Positions 5,414-14,332 of a stretch of 21,852 nucleotides of DNA are shown piece after piece (position 1 is the stretch's first letter; every line of letters begins with the position of its first letter). The notes beneath the pieces are model-generated. The model had not been told where the DNA came from and searched no databases. It was given only the letters and a program-made list of their open reading frames with translations. The position numbers and the translations under genes were made by a program. Origin of the DNA: CAZNMF01 sp035547155 (GTDB taxonomy: Bacteria; Acidobacteriota; Vicinamibacteria; Vicinamibacterales; SCN-69-37); assembly GCA_035547155.1 (NCBI GenBank), contig DASZVJ010000247.1:1-21852 (forward strand), read 5' to 3'.

Positions 5414-8105
5414 CTGGGGCCCGGCGATCCGCGAGCGGCTGGCGTCGGTGCGGCTCTCGCCGCAACACGAAGCCGAGATCGTCGAGGAGCTGTCGCTCCA
5501 TCTCGACGAGCGCGTCCGCGAGATGATCTCCGGCGGCACCGACGCGGACGCCGCCGAGTCGATCGCGCTCGCCGAGCTGCGCGCATCGGACCTGCTTCCG
5601 CGCTACCTCGCAACGCTCGGTCGCGCGCGCTGGATCGACCCGTCGCCGCCGGCTGCCGCACGGCCATTCTCATGGACCGGATTCGCGTCCGACGTCCGCC
5701 ACTCGCTGCGCCGCCTCATCAAGAGCCCCGGCTACGCGCTCCTCGCCATCGTTACGCTGTCGCTCGGCATCGGCGCCAACGCCGCGACGTTTACGATGGC
5801 CAATTGGCTGATCCTCCGGCCGATTCCCGGCGTGCGCGACGAGTCGACGCTCGTGACGATTCGCATTGCGACGGCCAGCAACGGCACCCGATCGCCCATG
5901 TACGCCGTCGACATCGACAGACTCGCGGCGAGCATGCCGGCGCTGACAGGACTCGCCGGGTACGCGGACATCGGCAACTTTCTCTCGGCCACGGCCGGTC
6001 TCCGTAACGAGGTGCCCGCGCGCGTCGAGACCGAGCTCGTGACCGCGAGCTACTTTCCCGTGCTGGGCGTGCCGCTCGAACTGGGACGCTCGTTCACCGA
6101 CGAAGAGGGCCGGAGCCCCGGCGCGGCGCCCGTGGCCATCGTGAGCGATGTGTTCTTTCGGACGACGCTGCATGGCGATGCGCACCTGATCGGCCAGCCG
6201 TTCGTCGTCAACGGCCGGAACGTGACGCTGATTGGCGTCGCGACGACAGGTTTTCGCGGCACGCGTCGCGCATCGCCGATCGATCTCTGGCTACCAGCGG
6301 CGCAACACGCCATCGCGACGCCGAGCCGCGCGACGACGTTTTTCGCGCTGGCCGGACGCCGGCGCGCAGACGCGCCATTCAGCGTCGTCCAGGATCAACT
6401 TCATGCCGCCGAAATCGCGATCGCGCCGCCAGGCGATCAGCGGCTCACCGGCCGGCGTCTCGTCGCCACGCGCGGTCTCGAGCCCGTCGACTTCGAGCAG
6501 CGCGCGTTGCGCGGCACGTTCGCCCTGCTGATGGCGTTCTCCGGTCTGCTGTTCCTGCTCGCCTGCGCGAACGTCAGCAACGCGAACCTCGCGCGGGCCG
6601 CCGCACACCGCGGCGAAATCGCCACCCGCCTCGCGCTCGGCGCGTCACGACTCGGCGTCGCCCGCATGCTGTTCGTCGACAGCCTGGTGCCGGCCGTGTT
6701 GTCGGGAATGGCCGCGCTGCTCGTTGCGCGTCTCGCGTCAGTCGCGCTCGACGGCACATCCATCATGATCGACGCCGCGCCGCTGCAGCACGTCGAGCTC
6801 GACTGGCGCGTGCTGTCGGTCGGCGTGGCGCTCGCGATGCTGGCGGCCGTAGCGACCGGCATGTGGCCGATGCTGGCCGGCGCGCGCACGGGCGTCGCGT
6901 CGGTCATGCGCGATGCGGGCGGCGCGCAGACCTCTGGGCGCCAGCGTCTCGCCCGCGTCCTGATGGCCGCACAGATCACGCTGTCGTTCGTCCTCGTCGC
7001 AGGCGCGGTGCTGCTCGCCCGCTCGATGTACGCGCGCCTATCGGTGAATCCGGGCTTCGACGACTCGCGCGTGCTGACGTTCTCGGTCGATCCGCTGGCG
7101 CTCACGGGACGAGACGCCGCGCCGATCTATCGATCCCTCGTCGACCGCCTTCGCGACGTGCCGGGCGCGCGCGCCGCGACGCGCGCGTTCCTGCCGCCGT
7201 TCTATTCGGGCGTGGAATCGCGCCTGTCGATCCGCACGGCGACCGACGCGCGCAACCTCGTCGTCGGTCTCAACTACGTCGAGCCTGGCTTCTTCGACGC
7301 GATCGGCCTGCCGATCGTCGCGGGCCGCGACTTCACGACCGCCGAGCGAAACGGCACGGGTCCGGCGAAAGCGACGCCGCTCGTCATCGGCGAGTGGCTC
7401 GCGCATCGGCTCTTCGGCGATCGACCGGCCGTCGGCGAATTCCTCACGCAATACGACGGCACGAAACGCCTCATCCTCGGCGTCGTCCGCGACGCGCGTC
7501 ACCGCCGGCTGCTCGACGACAACTCGGCGGAGATGGCGTTCCAGCCGTTCCAGGACAACATGACGACGCCGCTCGTCACGTTCGTCGTCGGGTTTTCGCA
7601 GCCGGCCGACACGATGTGGCCGAGCGTGCGGCACGCGATCGCGCGCGTCGATCCCGCGCTGCCGATCTTCAACGCCAAGACGGCCCGCGAGGGCATCCGC
7701 GCCGAGTTCGCCGAGGATTTCCTCATCATGCGTCTGACGCTCGTCTTCGGCGCGCTCGCGCTGCTCGTCGCCGCGTCAGGCGTCTATAGCGTGCTCGCAC
7801 GCCGCGTGGGCGAACGCCAACGCGAGCTCGGCATTCGCGCCGCGCTCGGCGCCGGCCCACGCACGCTCTCGTCTCTCGTCATCGTCGAGACGTCCGTCAT
7901 CCTCGTGGCCGGCGTCGCACTTGGAGCTGGCGCATGCGGGTGGCTGACGCGCTACATCCAGAGCTGGCTCTACGGCGTCTCGCGCTTCGACATCACGACA
8001 CTTGTGCTCGCGGCGGCGATCGTCGTCGCCACGCTGCTGGTGGCGTCGCTGCCGGCCAGTCGTCGTGCCGCACGGACCGACCCCGCGCGGGTGCTCAAAA
8101 GCTAG
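5406..8105 (+). CDS. ADOP-type ABC transporter permease (MacB/FtsX family)
   Basis: An 899-residue inner-membrane protein of the acidobacterial duplicated-permease (ADOP) type. Residues 1-75 are a soluble helical prefix (SPQHEAEIVEELSLHLDERV, later AAESIALAELR) found in these proteins. DVRHSLRRLIKSPGYALLAIV leads into the first membrane segment at about 108-135. A MacB-like periplasmic domain follows (about 140-365), then an FtsX domain with three membrane segments (about 370-520, including FALLMAFSGLLFLLACANVSN and RGEIATRLALGASR). A second periplasmic domain (about 550-765) and a second FtsX domain (about 770-895, RQRELGIRAALGAGPRTL) complete the duplication. Such permeases need a separate MacB-type ATPase, and none is in this window. 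The substrate is unknown; relatives export peptides, antibiotics or lipoproteins. It is in an operon with the PadR regulator. Confidence 0.93.
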   Translation: MPDWGPAIRERLASVRLSPQHEAEIVEELSLHLDERVREMISGGTDADAAESIALAELRASDLLPRYLATLGRARWIDPSPPAAARPFSWTGFASDVRHSLRRLIKSPGYALLAIVTLSLGIGANAATFTMANWLILRPIPGVRDESTLVTIRIATASNGTRSPMYAVDIDRLAASMPALTGLAGYADIGNFLSATAGLRNEVPARVETELVTASYFPVLGVPLELGRSFTDEEGRSPGAAPVAIVSDVFFRTTLHGDAHLIGQPFVVNGRNVTLIGVATTGFRGTRRASPIDLWLPAAQHAIATPSRATTFFALAGRRRADAPFSVVQDQLHAAEIAIAPPGDQRLTGRRLVATRGLEPVDFEQRALRGTFALLMAFSGLLFLLACANVSNANLARAAAHRGEIATRLALGASRLGVARMLFVDSLVPAVLSGMAALLVARLASVALDGTSIMIDAAPLQHVELDWRVLSVGVALAMLAAVATGMWPMLAGARTGVASVMRDAGGAQTSGRQRLARVLMAAQITLSFVLVAGAVLLARSMYARLSVNPGFDDSRVLTFSVDPLALTGRDAAPIYRSLVDRLRDVPGARAATRAFLPPFYSGVESRLSIRTATDARNLVVGLNYVEPGFFDAIGLPIVAGRDFTTAERNGTGPAKATPLVIGEWLAHRLFGDRPAVGEFLTQYDGTKRLILGVVRDARHRRLLDDNSAEMAFQPFQDNMTTPLVTFVVGFSQPADTMWPSVRHAIARVDPALPIFNAKTAREGIRAEFAEDFLIMRLTLVFGALALLVAASGVYSVLARRVGERQRELGIRAALGAGPRTLSSLVIVETSVILVAGVALGAGACGWLTRYIQSWLYGVSRFDITTLVLAAAIVVATLLVASLPASRRAARTDPARVLKS

Positions 8106-8111
8106 CGGGAT

Positions 8112-8133
8112 CCGGCGGGCTGAAACCCGCCGG
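8112..8133 (+). terminator. CCGGCGGG hairpin after the permease gene (REP-like)
   Basis: A perfect 8-bp stem, CCGGCGGG (8112-8119) and CCCGCCGG (8126-8133), loop CTGAAA, lies 6 nt after the permease stop. There is no T-run. It may be a dispersed palindrome rather than a true terminator, and the next gene starts only 22 nt later. Confidence 0.5.
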
Positions 8134-8155
8134 CTACGACACAAAGGAGAGCTCC

Positions 8156-8644
8156 ATGACGCGCCTTCGACTCGTCGCCGTGACACTCATGCTGCTGACC
8201 CTCGTGCTCGTGACGGCGCCATCAGCCCAGCGCGCAGCGTCACCGCCATCACTCGTCGGCGTCTGGCGCATGGCGAGCATCACGAACACCGACGGACAGC
8301 TCATCACGCCAGCTCAGCCCGGCCTGATCATCTTCACGCCAAAGCACTACAGCATCATGATGGTGACGACCGCCCAGCCGCGAGCGATCGTGCGGGCACA
8401 GGATGCGACGAAGGAGGAGTTGATGGCCGTCTATGGCGGGCCGGCATTTCAGGCACAATCCGGCACGTACGCGACGAACAGCCGCGCCATCGTCCTTCAT
8501 CCCATCGTCTCGAAGAGCCCGTCGCTAATGATGACGCCCAACGTACAGCAGAGCTACGAATGGAAGCTCAGCGGCACGACGCTGACGCTGGTGGGACCTG
8601 GAGGCGGCGCGCCGACGACGTACGTGCTGCAGCGCGCGGAGTAG
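8156..8644 (+). CDS. Small secreted lipocalin-like protein
   Basis: 162 residues. The N-terminus (MTRLRLVAVTLMLLTLVLVTAPSA) is a clear Sec signal peptide cleaved near residue 24-26. The mature part opens with LVGVWRMASITNTDGQ and has IIFTPKHYSIMMV, EWKLSGTTLTL and a terminal TYVLQR strand, the pattern of lipocalin-like (Lipocalin_5 type) beta-barrel proteins common in Acidobacteria and Bacteroidetes. The GVWR stretch near the start is the lipocalin-like GxW. Ligand and role are unknown. ATG 8156 has a good ribosome binding site, AAGGAGAG, 6-7 nt upstream. It lies 50 nt after the ADOP permease on the same strand with a hairpin between, so co-transcription is possible but not certain. Confidence 0.75.
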   Translation: MTRLRLVAVTLMLLTLVLVTAPSAQRAASPPSLVGVWRMASITNTDGQLITPAQPGLIIFTPKHYSIMMVTTAQPRAIVRAQDATKEELMAVYGGPAFQAQSGTYATNSRAIVLHPIVSKSPSLMMTPNVQQSYEWKLSGTTLTLVGPGGGAPTTYVLQRAE

Positions 8645-8702
8645 GACGTTCGGGCCTTTAGAGCAGGTTGCGAAATAACGCGTCGCAAGGCGCCTCCTCA
8701 AC

Positions 8703-8723
8703 TTCGAAGTTCGAAGTTCGAAG
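8703..8723. repeat. TTCGAAG-type heptamer array (three perfect units)
   Basis: TTCGAAG repeated exactly three times, followed by TTTTGC. It is placed between two convergent genes, as is the copy at 3682-3709. Confidence 0.85.
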
Positions 8724-8738
8724 TTTTGCAACGCACTC

Positions 8739-9500
8739 TTAGGTCCGGCGTCCCGACCGCCGTGCGTGAAAGACCGCGCGATCCTGGCGGAACGCGCCGC
8801 GCAGCGTGTTCTTGCCGCGCATCCAGTGCGAGACGGCGCGCGCCGCGCGGTACGGCGCAGACGGCAGCGGCGTCACCGTCCGCACGTCCTCGAATCCGAC
8901 CGCGCGCAGCATGCCGTGCACGGCCGCGTCGTTCGGCCCCCACCAGTTGGTCGGATCGTCGTTGAGCTCGCGGCCCGGATAGAACGCCGCAGCCGGCCGG
9001 CGCACGCCAACCATGTCGACGACCGTCTCGAGGATCAGCAGATCACTTGTAACGGATGCGACGCGCTCGAGCGCGAGCAGCGGATTGGGCAGGTGATACA
9101 GCACGCCGAGGAAGAAGACGACGTCGAACGTGCCGCCGACGCGATCGGGACTGAGATCGAGCACGTCGATGTCGACGTCCTCGACGCGCGATCCCAACGC
9201 CTGTCGCGCGAGCTCGAATCCCGCTTTGCCCTTGCCGGTGCCCCAGCCTTGTCCGCGCCACGCGTAGTAGTCGGCAGCCACGACGCGCGAGGCGCCGCGG
9301 CGCTCGGCCTCGAACGAGAAGAAGCCGTCCCACGCGCCGATGTCGAGCACCGATCGCCCTGCGAGCGACGCCGGGAGATCGACGCGCGCCAGCCGCAGCG
9401 GCGTATCGTCGACGCCCTTCGTGACGACCCCGTGGCCGAGGTCGATCGTGTGGTACCACCGCAGCGCGTCGACCTGGGTGCGGAGCTCGTCAGGCGTCAT
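8739..9500 (-). CDS. CmoB-like (DUF1698) class I SAM-dependent methyltransferase
   Basis: 253 residues. RWYHTIDLGHGVVTKG at 14-29 matches the CmoB/DUF1698 region just before the catalytic domain. SAM motif I is VLDIGAWDGFFSFEAERRGA (51-70), the motif II acidic stretch is VVAADYYAW, and YHLPNP (135-140) follows DVVFFLGVL. TNWWGPN at 184-190 is also shared with CmoB relatives. CmoB itself makes the carboxymethoxy modification of tRNA U34 together with CmoA; no CmoA gene is here, and the protein is shorter than CmoB (about 320 residues) because the N-terminal domain is missing. It is therefore better read as an uncharacterised small-molecule or glycan methyltransferase. It lies 25 nt after the upstream gene on the minus strand and may be the last gene of the pyruvate carboxylase operon. 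Confidence 0.82.
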   Translation of the reverse strand: MTPDELRTQVDALRWYHTIDLGHGVVTKGVDDTPLRLARVDLPASLAGRSVLDIGAWDGFFSFEAERRGASRVVAADYYAWRGQGWGTGKGKAGFELARQALGSRVEDVDIDVLDLSPDRVGGTFDVVFFLGVLYHLPNPLLALERVASVTSDLLILETVVDMVGVRRPAAAFYPGRELNDDPTNWWGPNDAAVHGMLRAVGFEDVRTVTPLPSAPYRAARAVSHWMRGKNTLRGAFRQDRAVFHARRSGRRT

Positions 9501-9525
9501 CGCGAATGTCTCGACGGGCCCACGG

Positions 9526-10200
9526 CTACGGAGCGCCGACGCGGCCGGCGCGGATTGAATCGGGGACGGGCCAGCTCACGCGGCCTTCCTTGTCGTAGAT
9601 GCGCACGACGAGATCGGCGCCTGACGCGCCGTCGGCGAACATGTCGCGCCCCGCCTCGGTCCGAAGCGGAAACACGATCCAGAAACGCTCGTAGTTGTAG
9701 TCGCGGCGATAGACGCCCGACAACGCGCGCACATCTCTGAGCGCCGGCACGCTCTTCCCCTTGACGATGCTCGGGTCGCCCGGCTGAGCTCCCTTGAGGC
9801 CGAGAAACGCCTGCCATTCGAGCGGCACGACGCCGGATCCTTCGCGCGGATCGATCTCGACGAGGACGACGGTGTCGCGCACGGCCTCGGCCTCCTTGAC
9901 GAGATTCTCCGTCTCGGACGCGCTGAGCCCATCCGTCAGCTGCGCGAGGCGCGCCGTGGCCCGAATGACGTCGGGCGTGAGCCACGTCGCGCGCAGCTTG
10001 TAGTTATAGGAACGTTCCGTGTGAACGACGCGCAGGTCGAACAGTCCACCGACGCGGCCGTTGGCGCGCATGCCCTGCCCGATACGCTGCGCCTGCTCGC
10101 CCGTCCAGCCGAGATATTCGGCGGTCTGACGCGCGGCGGACGGCACGCTCGTCCATGCCAGCGCGATCGTCAGCGCGACGCCGGCGGCGCGCCTCATCAT
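9526..10200 (-). CDS. Secreted protein of unknown function
   Basis: 224 residues with a Sec signal peptide (MMRRAAGVALTIALAWTSVPSAA, cleavage near residue 23). I do not recognise a family. The mature part has RVVHTERSYNYKLRATWLTPDVIRA, a helical stretch LSASETENLVKEAEAVRDTVVLVEIDP, and a beta-rich C-terminal half ending in LVVRIYDKEGRVSWPV, so it looks like a small alpha/beta or beta-sandwich protein without cysteines. The start ATG (10200-10198) overlaps the stop of the preceding gene (TGA 10199-10197), a classic ATGA overlap that fixes this start and implies translational coupling. The tight link to the triple-repeat protein suggests that the two work together in the periplasm. Confidence 0.75.
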   Translation of the reverse strand: MMRRAAGVALTIALAWTSVPSAARQTAEYLGWTGEQAQRIGQGMRANGRVGGLFDLRVVHTERSYNYKLRATWLTPDVIRATARLAQLTDGLSASETENLVKEAEAVRDTVVLVEIDPREGSGVVPLEWQAFLGLKGAQPGDPSIVKGKSVPALRDVRALSGVYRRDYNYERFWIVFPLRTEAGRDMFADGASGADLVVRIYDKEGRVSWPVPDSIRAGRVGAP

Positions 10201-10817
10201 CGCGGCCGTTCCCGCTTCGTGATCGCGACGACTTCCTTTCCGCCCATCGCGGTCTTCGCCACGGTCATCCCAAGCACCACGTAGCCCTGGTCACCGATCT
10301 CGCTCAGCTCCTTCTGCAGCGTCGACGTCTTCGTCGTCGCCAGGAGCTTGTACTCGGATCGATGCGACGTGTCGTTCCGATCGCGCTCGAGGATGCAGAC
10401 GACTTCCTCGCCGCCGAACACGGACTTGAACACGGTCTGACCGCGATACTCGAAGCCGGCGTCGGCCGCCTCCTGCAGCTCCTTCTGCATCGTCGATGTC
10501 TTCGAGGTCGCGAGCAGCTTGTAGGCGTAGCGCGGCCGCGCGTTGTCCGACCGCGTCATGACCGCGACGACTTCGCTGCCGCCGATCGCCGTGTCGCCGC
10601 CCATCGCCGCCTCGAAGTGGAAGCCGGCATCGGCCGCTTCGTTCATCTCCTTTTCCATCGTGGACGTCTTGGTCGTCGCCAGCACGCGATACTCGACGCT
10701 CGGCGAACGTTGCTCACGCGCGCGAACGTCGGACGCGGCCACGATCGCCATCACGACGCACATCGACGCTGCACTCCACACCCGTGCGTGCTTCCCGGTC
10801 CATCCCGTCCGTCTCAT
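10197..10817 (-). CDS. Secreted protein made of three DUF4177-like repeats
   Basis: 206 residues. A basic signal peptide (about 1-33, ending DVRA) is followed by three clear copies of a roughly 48-residue unit at about 42-89, 97-145 and 154-202. Each reads Y-K/R-V/L-LAT-T/S-KTST-M/L-xKE-M/L-xE-AADAGF-x-GG-x-EVV-x-I/M-x-R. The unit resembles DUF4177-type domains, where a beta strand, an amphipathic helix with NxxGxxGW-like spacing, and two more strands form a small alpha/beta fold. Here ADAGF(H/E) replaces the usual turn. Function is unknown. It starts 14 nt after the pyruvate carboxylase stop with a good ribosome binding site (GGAGG, about 6 nt before ATG 10817) and ends in an ATGA overlap with the next gene, so it is part of that operon. 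Confidence 0.8.
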   Translation of the reverse strand: MRRTGWTGKHARVWSAASMCVVMAIVAASDVRAREQRSPSVEYRVLATTKTSTMEKEMNEAADAGFHFEAAMGGDTAIGGSEVVAVMTRSDNARPRYAYKLLATSKTSTMQKELQEAADAGFEYRGQTVFKSVFGGEEVVCILERDRNDTSHRSEYKLLATTKTSTLQKELSEIGDQGYVVLGMTVAKTAMGGKEVVAITKRERPR

Positions 10818-10831
10818 CGCCCCCTCCGGCG

Positions 10832-13800
10832 CTACTCGATCACCAGCAGCAGCTCTTTCGTCTCGACCGTCTGTCCCGGCTGCACGAGCCGACGCGCCAC
10901 TTTACCCGACACGGGCGCGTAGACCGTGCTCTGCATCTTCATCGCTTCGAGCACGAGCAGCTTCTGCCCTTCCTCGACGCTCTGGCCCTGCTCGACGGCG
11001 ACGGTCGTGACGACGCCCGGCGTCGGCGCGCCGATGTGGCCGCGATGGCTCGGATCGGCCATCTCCTTGACGACGCCGCTCACCTTCTGCGACGCATCGC
11101 GGATGCTGACTTCGCGCGGCTGCCCGTTCAGCTCGAAGAACATCGTGCGCTGCCCGTCCGGCCGCAGCTCACCGGACGTGAGGAACTTCACGACGATGAT
11201 CTTGCCGGGCTCGAGCTCGACCGCGATCTCGTCGCCGGTCTTCATGCCGTAGAAGAACGGCCACGTCGGCAGCACGCCGAGATCGCCGTAGCGATCGACG
11301 GCCTTCGCGAACTTCACGAAGACGTCCGGATACATGACGTAACTGAGCACTTCGTCGTGCGTGGGCGCGCGACCGATGAGCGCCTCGATCTTCGCGGACG
11401 TCGCGACGAAGTCGATCGGCGCGAGATGCTCGCCGGGACGGCCGTCGATCGGCTTCTGCTGCCGCAGGATCTGCGCGGCGAGCTTCGGCGGCCATCCGCC
11501 CTCGGGCTGGCCGAGCGATCCCATGAACATGTCAATGACGGAGTTCGGCAGCGTGAGACCGTGGCTCGGTCCCTTGTCCTCGAAGTCCGCCATCGTGAGA
11601 CCGTGCGTCACGAGGAAGATCGCCATGTCGCCGACGACCTTGCTCGACGGCGTGACCTTGACGATGTCGCCGAACGCGCGATTGACGTCAGCGTAGGTGC
11701 GTGCGATCTCCGTCCAGCGATCGCCGAGGCCCATCGCGTCCGCCTGCTCGCGCAGGTTCGTGTACTGGCCGCCGGGCATCTCGTGCTCGTAGACCTCGGC
11801 AGTGCCCGCGGGCGGCGCGTTGTCGAACGGCCGATAGTAGGTACGGACGGCTTCCCAGTAATCCGAGTACTGATTCAGCGCGCCGAGATCCAGTGTCGTC
11901 GCGCGCGGCGTGTGATCGAGCGCGGCGACGATCGAGTTGAGATTCGGCTGACTCGTGGTGCCGCTCATCGACGCAGCCGCGGCGTCGGCGACGTCGACGC
12001 CCGCGTCGGCGGCCTTGAGGATCGACGCGGCGTTCACGCCGCTCGTGTCGTGCGTATGGAAGTGGATCGGGATGCCAATTTCCTGCTTCAACGCGCGCAC
12101 GAGCTTTTCCGCCGCGTACGGCCGGCAGAGGCCGGCCATGTCCTTGATGCCGATCACGTGCGCGCCCATGCGCTCGAGCTCTTTCGCCGTGCGCACGTAG
12201 TACTGCAGCGGATATTTGTCGCGCTTCGGATCGAGGATGTCACCCGTGTAGCAAACGGCGGCTTCGCAGATGCGATTCGTCTTCCGCACCGCCTCCATCG
12301 CGACCTTCATGTTCGGCAGCCAGTTCAGCGAGTCGAACACGCGGAAGATGTCCATGCCCTGCGCGGCGGCCTCGGCCACGAACTCGCGCACGGCGTTGTC
12401 CGGATACGCGGTGTAGCCGACGGCGTTCGATGCGCGCAGCAGCATCTGGAAGCAGATGTTCGGGATCCGCTCGCGCAGCCAGCGCAGACGCCGCCACGGA
12501 TCTTCGAGCAGGAAGCGCATCGACACGTCGAACGTCGCACCGCCCCACATCTCCAGGCTGTAAAGGCCGGACAGACGATGCGCGATGAAATTCGCGATCG
12601 CCGCCATGTCGTACGTGCGCACGCGCGTCGCCATCAGCGACTGGTGCGCGTCGCGCAGCGTCGTGTCCGTCAGCAGCAGCTGCGTCTGCTGCGCGGTCCA
12701 CTGCGCGAACTTCTCCGGGCCGAGCTCGTCGAGCAGCTGCTTCGTGCCTTTCGGCGGCACCGACGCGTCGTGCCGCGGCACAGGCGGCTGACGGTGCCGC
12801 TCCGGCAGCGACTTGCCTTTGACTTCCGGATTACCGTTGACCGTGACCTCCGCGAGGTACGTCAGCAGCTTCGTCGCGCGATCGCGCCGCGGCGTGAACG
12901 TGAACAGCTCCGGATGCTCGTCGAGGAATCTCGTCGTCGCGAGGCCGGATTGGAAGACGGGGCTGTTGACGACGTTCTCGAGGAACGGGATGTTGGTCTT
13001 GACGCCGCGGATGCGAAACTCGCGCAGCGCGCGATCCATGCGGCGGCACGCCTGCGGGAACTCGCGCGCCCACGCCGTCAGCTTCACGAGCAGCGAGTCG
13101 TAGTACGGGCTGATGACCGCGCCGCCATACGCGGATCCGCCGTCGAGCCGCACGCCGAAGCCTGCCGGCGATCGGTACGTGTGGATCTTCCCGTAGTCGG
13201 GCACGAAGTTGTTCTGCGGATCTTCCGTCGTCACGCGGCACTGCAGCGCGTAGCCGTGCAGCGGCATCTGCTCCTGCGGCGGCAGGCCGAGCTCGGGCCC
13301 GTGCAGCTCGTAGCCCTGCGCGATCAGGATCTGCGATCGCACGATGTCGATGCCGGTGACGGCTTCGGTGACCGTGTGCTCGACCTGGATGCGCGGGTTG
13401 ACCTCGATGAAGTACCAGTCGTTCGTCTCCGAGTCGAGCAGGAACTCGACCGTGCCGGCGTTGTAGTAGCCGGCCGTCTTCATCAATCGCACGGCCGCGC
13501 CGCAGATCGCGCTGCGGATCGCCGGCGCGAGGCTCACGGCCGGCGCGACTTCGACGACCTTCTGATGCCGCCGCTGCACCGAGCAGTCGCGCTCGTACAG
13601 ATGCAGCACCGTACCGCCGCGATCGCCGAGAATCTGCACCTCGATGTGCCGCGGCTTGCGGATGAAGCGCTCGACGAACACCGCGCCGTTGCCGAACGCC
13701 GACTGCGCCTCGCGGCTCGCCTCTTCGAAGCGGCTCACCAGATCGTCCGGCGATTCGACGACGCGCATGCCGCGGCCGCCGCCACCGAACGCGGCCTTGA

Positions 13801-14269
13801 TGATCAACGGGAAGCCGATGTCCTTCGCGGCTTTGCGCACGGCCGCCGCGTCGGTCAGCGCGTGCTCGACACCTGGGATGATCGGCACGCCGGCCTTCGC
13901 GGCGAGGCGACGCGCGGCGGTCTTGTCGCCGAGCACTTCGAGCAGCTCCGCGCCCGGCCCGACGAACGTGATGCCGGCCTGCTCGCACGCACGCGGCAGC
14001 GCGGGATTCTCGGACAGGAATCCGTAGCCCGGATGGATCGCGTCGACGCCTTTTTCCTTCGCGAGCGCGACGATGCCGGCGACGTCGAGATAGGCCTCGA
14101 CCGGTCCCTTGCCCTCGCCGATCTGGTAGGCCTCGTCGGCCTTGAATCGGTGCAGGCTGAGCGCGTCTTCCTTCGGGAAAATCGCGACGGTGCGCAGGCC
14201 CAGCTCGGTGGCCGCGCGCATGATGCGGATGGCGATTTCGCCCCGGTTCAGGGCAAGCAGTTTCTGCAT
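10832..14269 (-). CDS. pyc: Pyruvate carboxylase
   Basis: 1145 residues, normal for one-chain pyruvate carboxylase, which adds CO2 to pyruvate with ATP to give oxaloacetate and refill the TCA cycle. Biotin carboxylase domain, 1-455: NRGEIAIRI at the start, ATP-grasp loop GGGGRGM (162-168), FIEVNPRIQVEHTVTE (287-302). Carboxyltransferase domain from about 530: TDTTLRDAHQS (534-544), the lysine that is carbamylated in the family at Lys709 (IGIKDMAGL), and FHTHD metal ligands just after. The biotin carrier domain ends the protein, with EAMKM and biotinylated Lys1111. ATG 14269 is chosen because MQKLLALNRGE is the family start; the frame stays open to 14674 but the added residues overlap ychF and are not carboxylase-like. 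It is divergent from ychF and probably the first gene of a four-gene operon. Confidence 0.97.
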   Translation of the reverse strand: MQKLLALNRGEIAIRIMRAATELGLRTVAIFPKEDALSLHRFKADEAYQIGEGKGPVEAYLDVAGIVALAKEKGVDAIHPGYGFLSENPALPRACEQAGITFVGPGAELLEVLGDKTAARRLAAKAGVPIIPGVEHALTDAAAVRKAAKDIGFPLIIKAAFGGGGRGMRVVESPDDLVSRFEEASREAQSAFGNGAVFVERFIRKPRHIEVQILGDRGGTVLHLYERDCSVQRRHQKVVEVAPAVSLAPAIRSAICGAAVRLMKTAGYYNAGTVEFLLDSETNDWYFIEVNPRIQVEHTVTEAVTGIDIVRSQILIAQGYELHGPELGLPPQEQMPLHGYALQCRVTTEDPQNNFVPDYGKIHTYRSPAGFGVRLDGGSAYGGAVISPYYDSLLVKLTAWAREFPQACRRMDRALREFRIRGVKTNIPFLENVVNSPVFQSGLATTRFLDEHPELFTFTPRRDRATKLLTYLAEVTVNGNPEVKGKSLPERHRQPPVPRHDASVPPKGTKQLLDELGPEKFAQWTAQQTQLLLTDTTLRDAHQSLMATRVRTYDMAAIANFIAHRLSGLYSLEMWGGATFDVSMRFLLEDPWRRLRWLRERIPNICFQMLLRASNAVGYTAYPDNAVREFVAEAAAQGMDIFRVFDSLNWLPNMKVAMEAVRKTNRICEAAVCYTGDILDPKRDKYPLQYYVRTAKELERMGAHVIGIKDMAGLCRPYAAEKLVRALKQEIGIPIHFHTHDTSGVNAASILKAADAGVDVADAAAASMSGTTSQPNLNSIVAALDHTPRATTLDLGALNQYSDYWEAVRTYYRPFDNAPPAGTAEVYEHEMPGGQYTNLREQADAMGLGDRWTEIARTYADVNRAFGDIVKVTPSSKVVGDMAIFLVTHGLTMADFEDKGPSHGLTLPNSVIDMFMGSLGQPEGGWPPKLAAQILRQQKPIDGRPGEHLAPIDFVATSAKIEALIGRAPTHDEVLSYVMYPDVFVKFAKAVDRYGDLGVLPTWPFFYGMKTGDEIAVELEPGKIIVVKFLTSGELRPDGQRTMFFELNGQPREVSIRDASQKVSGVVKEMADPSHRGHIGAPTPGVVTTVAVEQGQSVEEGQKLLVLEAMKMQSTVYAPVSGKVARRLVQPGQTVETKELLLVIE

Positions 14270-14332
14270 GTCTGGCCGCTCGTGTGCAGCCCTTGAAAAT
14301 ACCACGCGGGTGCCCGCGATATCCTGGAGCCC
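14270..14332. promoter_or_regulatory. 63-bp divergent promoter region of pyc and ychF
   Basis: Both genes start from this short gap, so their promoters must overlap here or reach into the coding regions. TTGAAAATACC (14293-14303) is the only AT-rich patch; read on the minus strand, GGTATTTTCAA could be a -10-like element. No clear operator. Confidence 0.4.

Noticed and set aside
10784..14296. 1170-codon open frame on the + strand opposite pyruvate carboxylase
   Set aside because: It is antisense to a clear full-length enzyme, has Arg/His/Asp-rich composition without any domain, and follows from the GC-rich codon use of the real gene.
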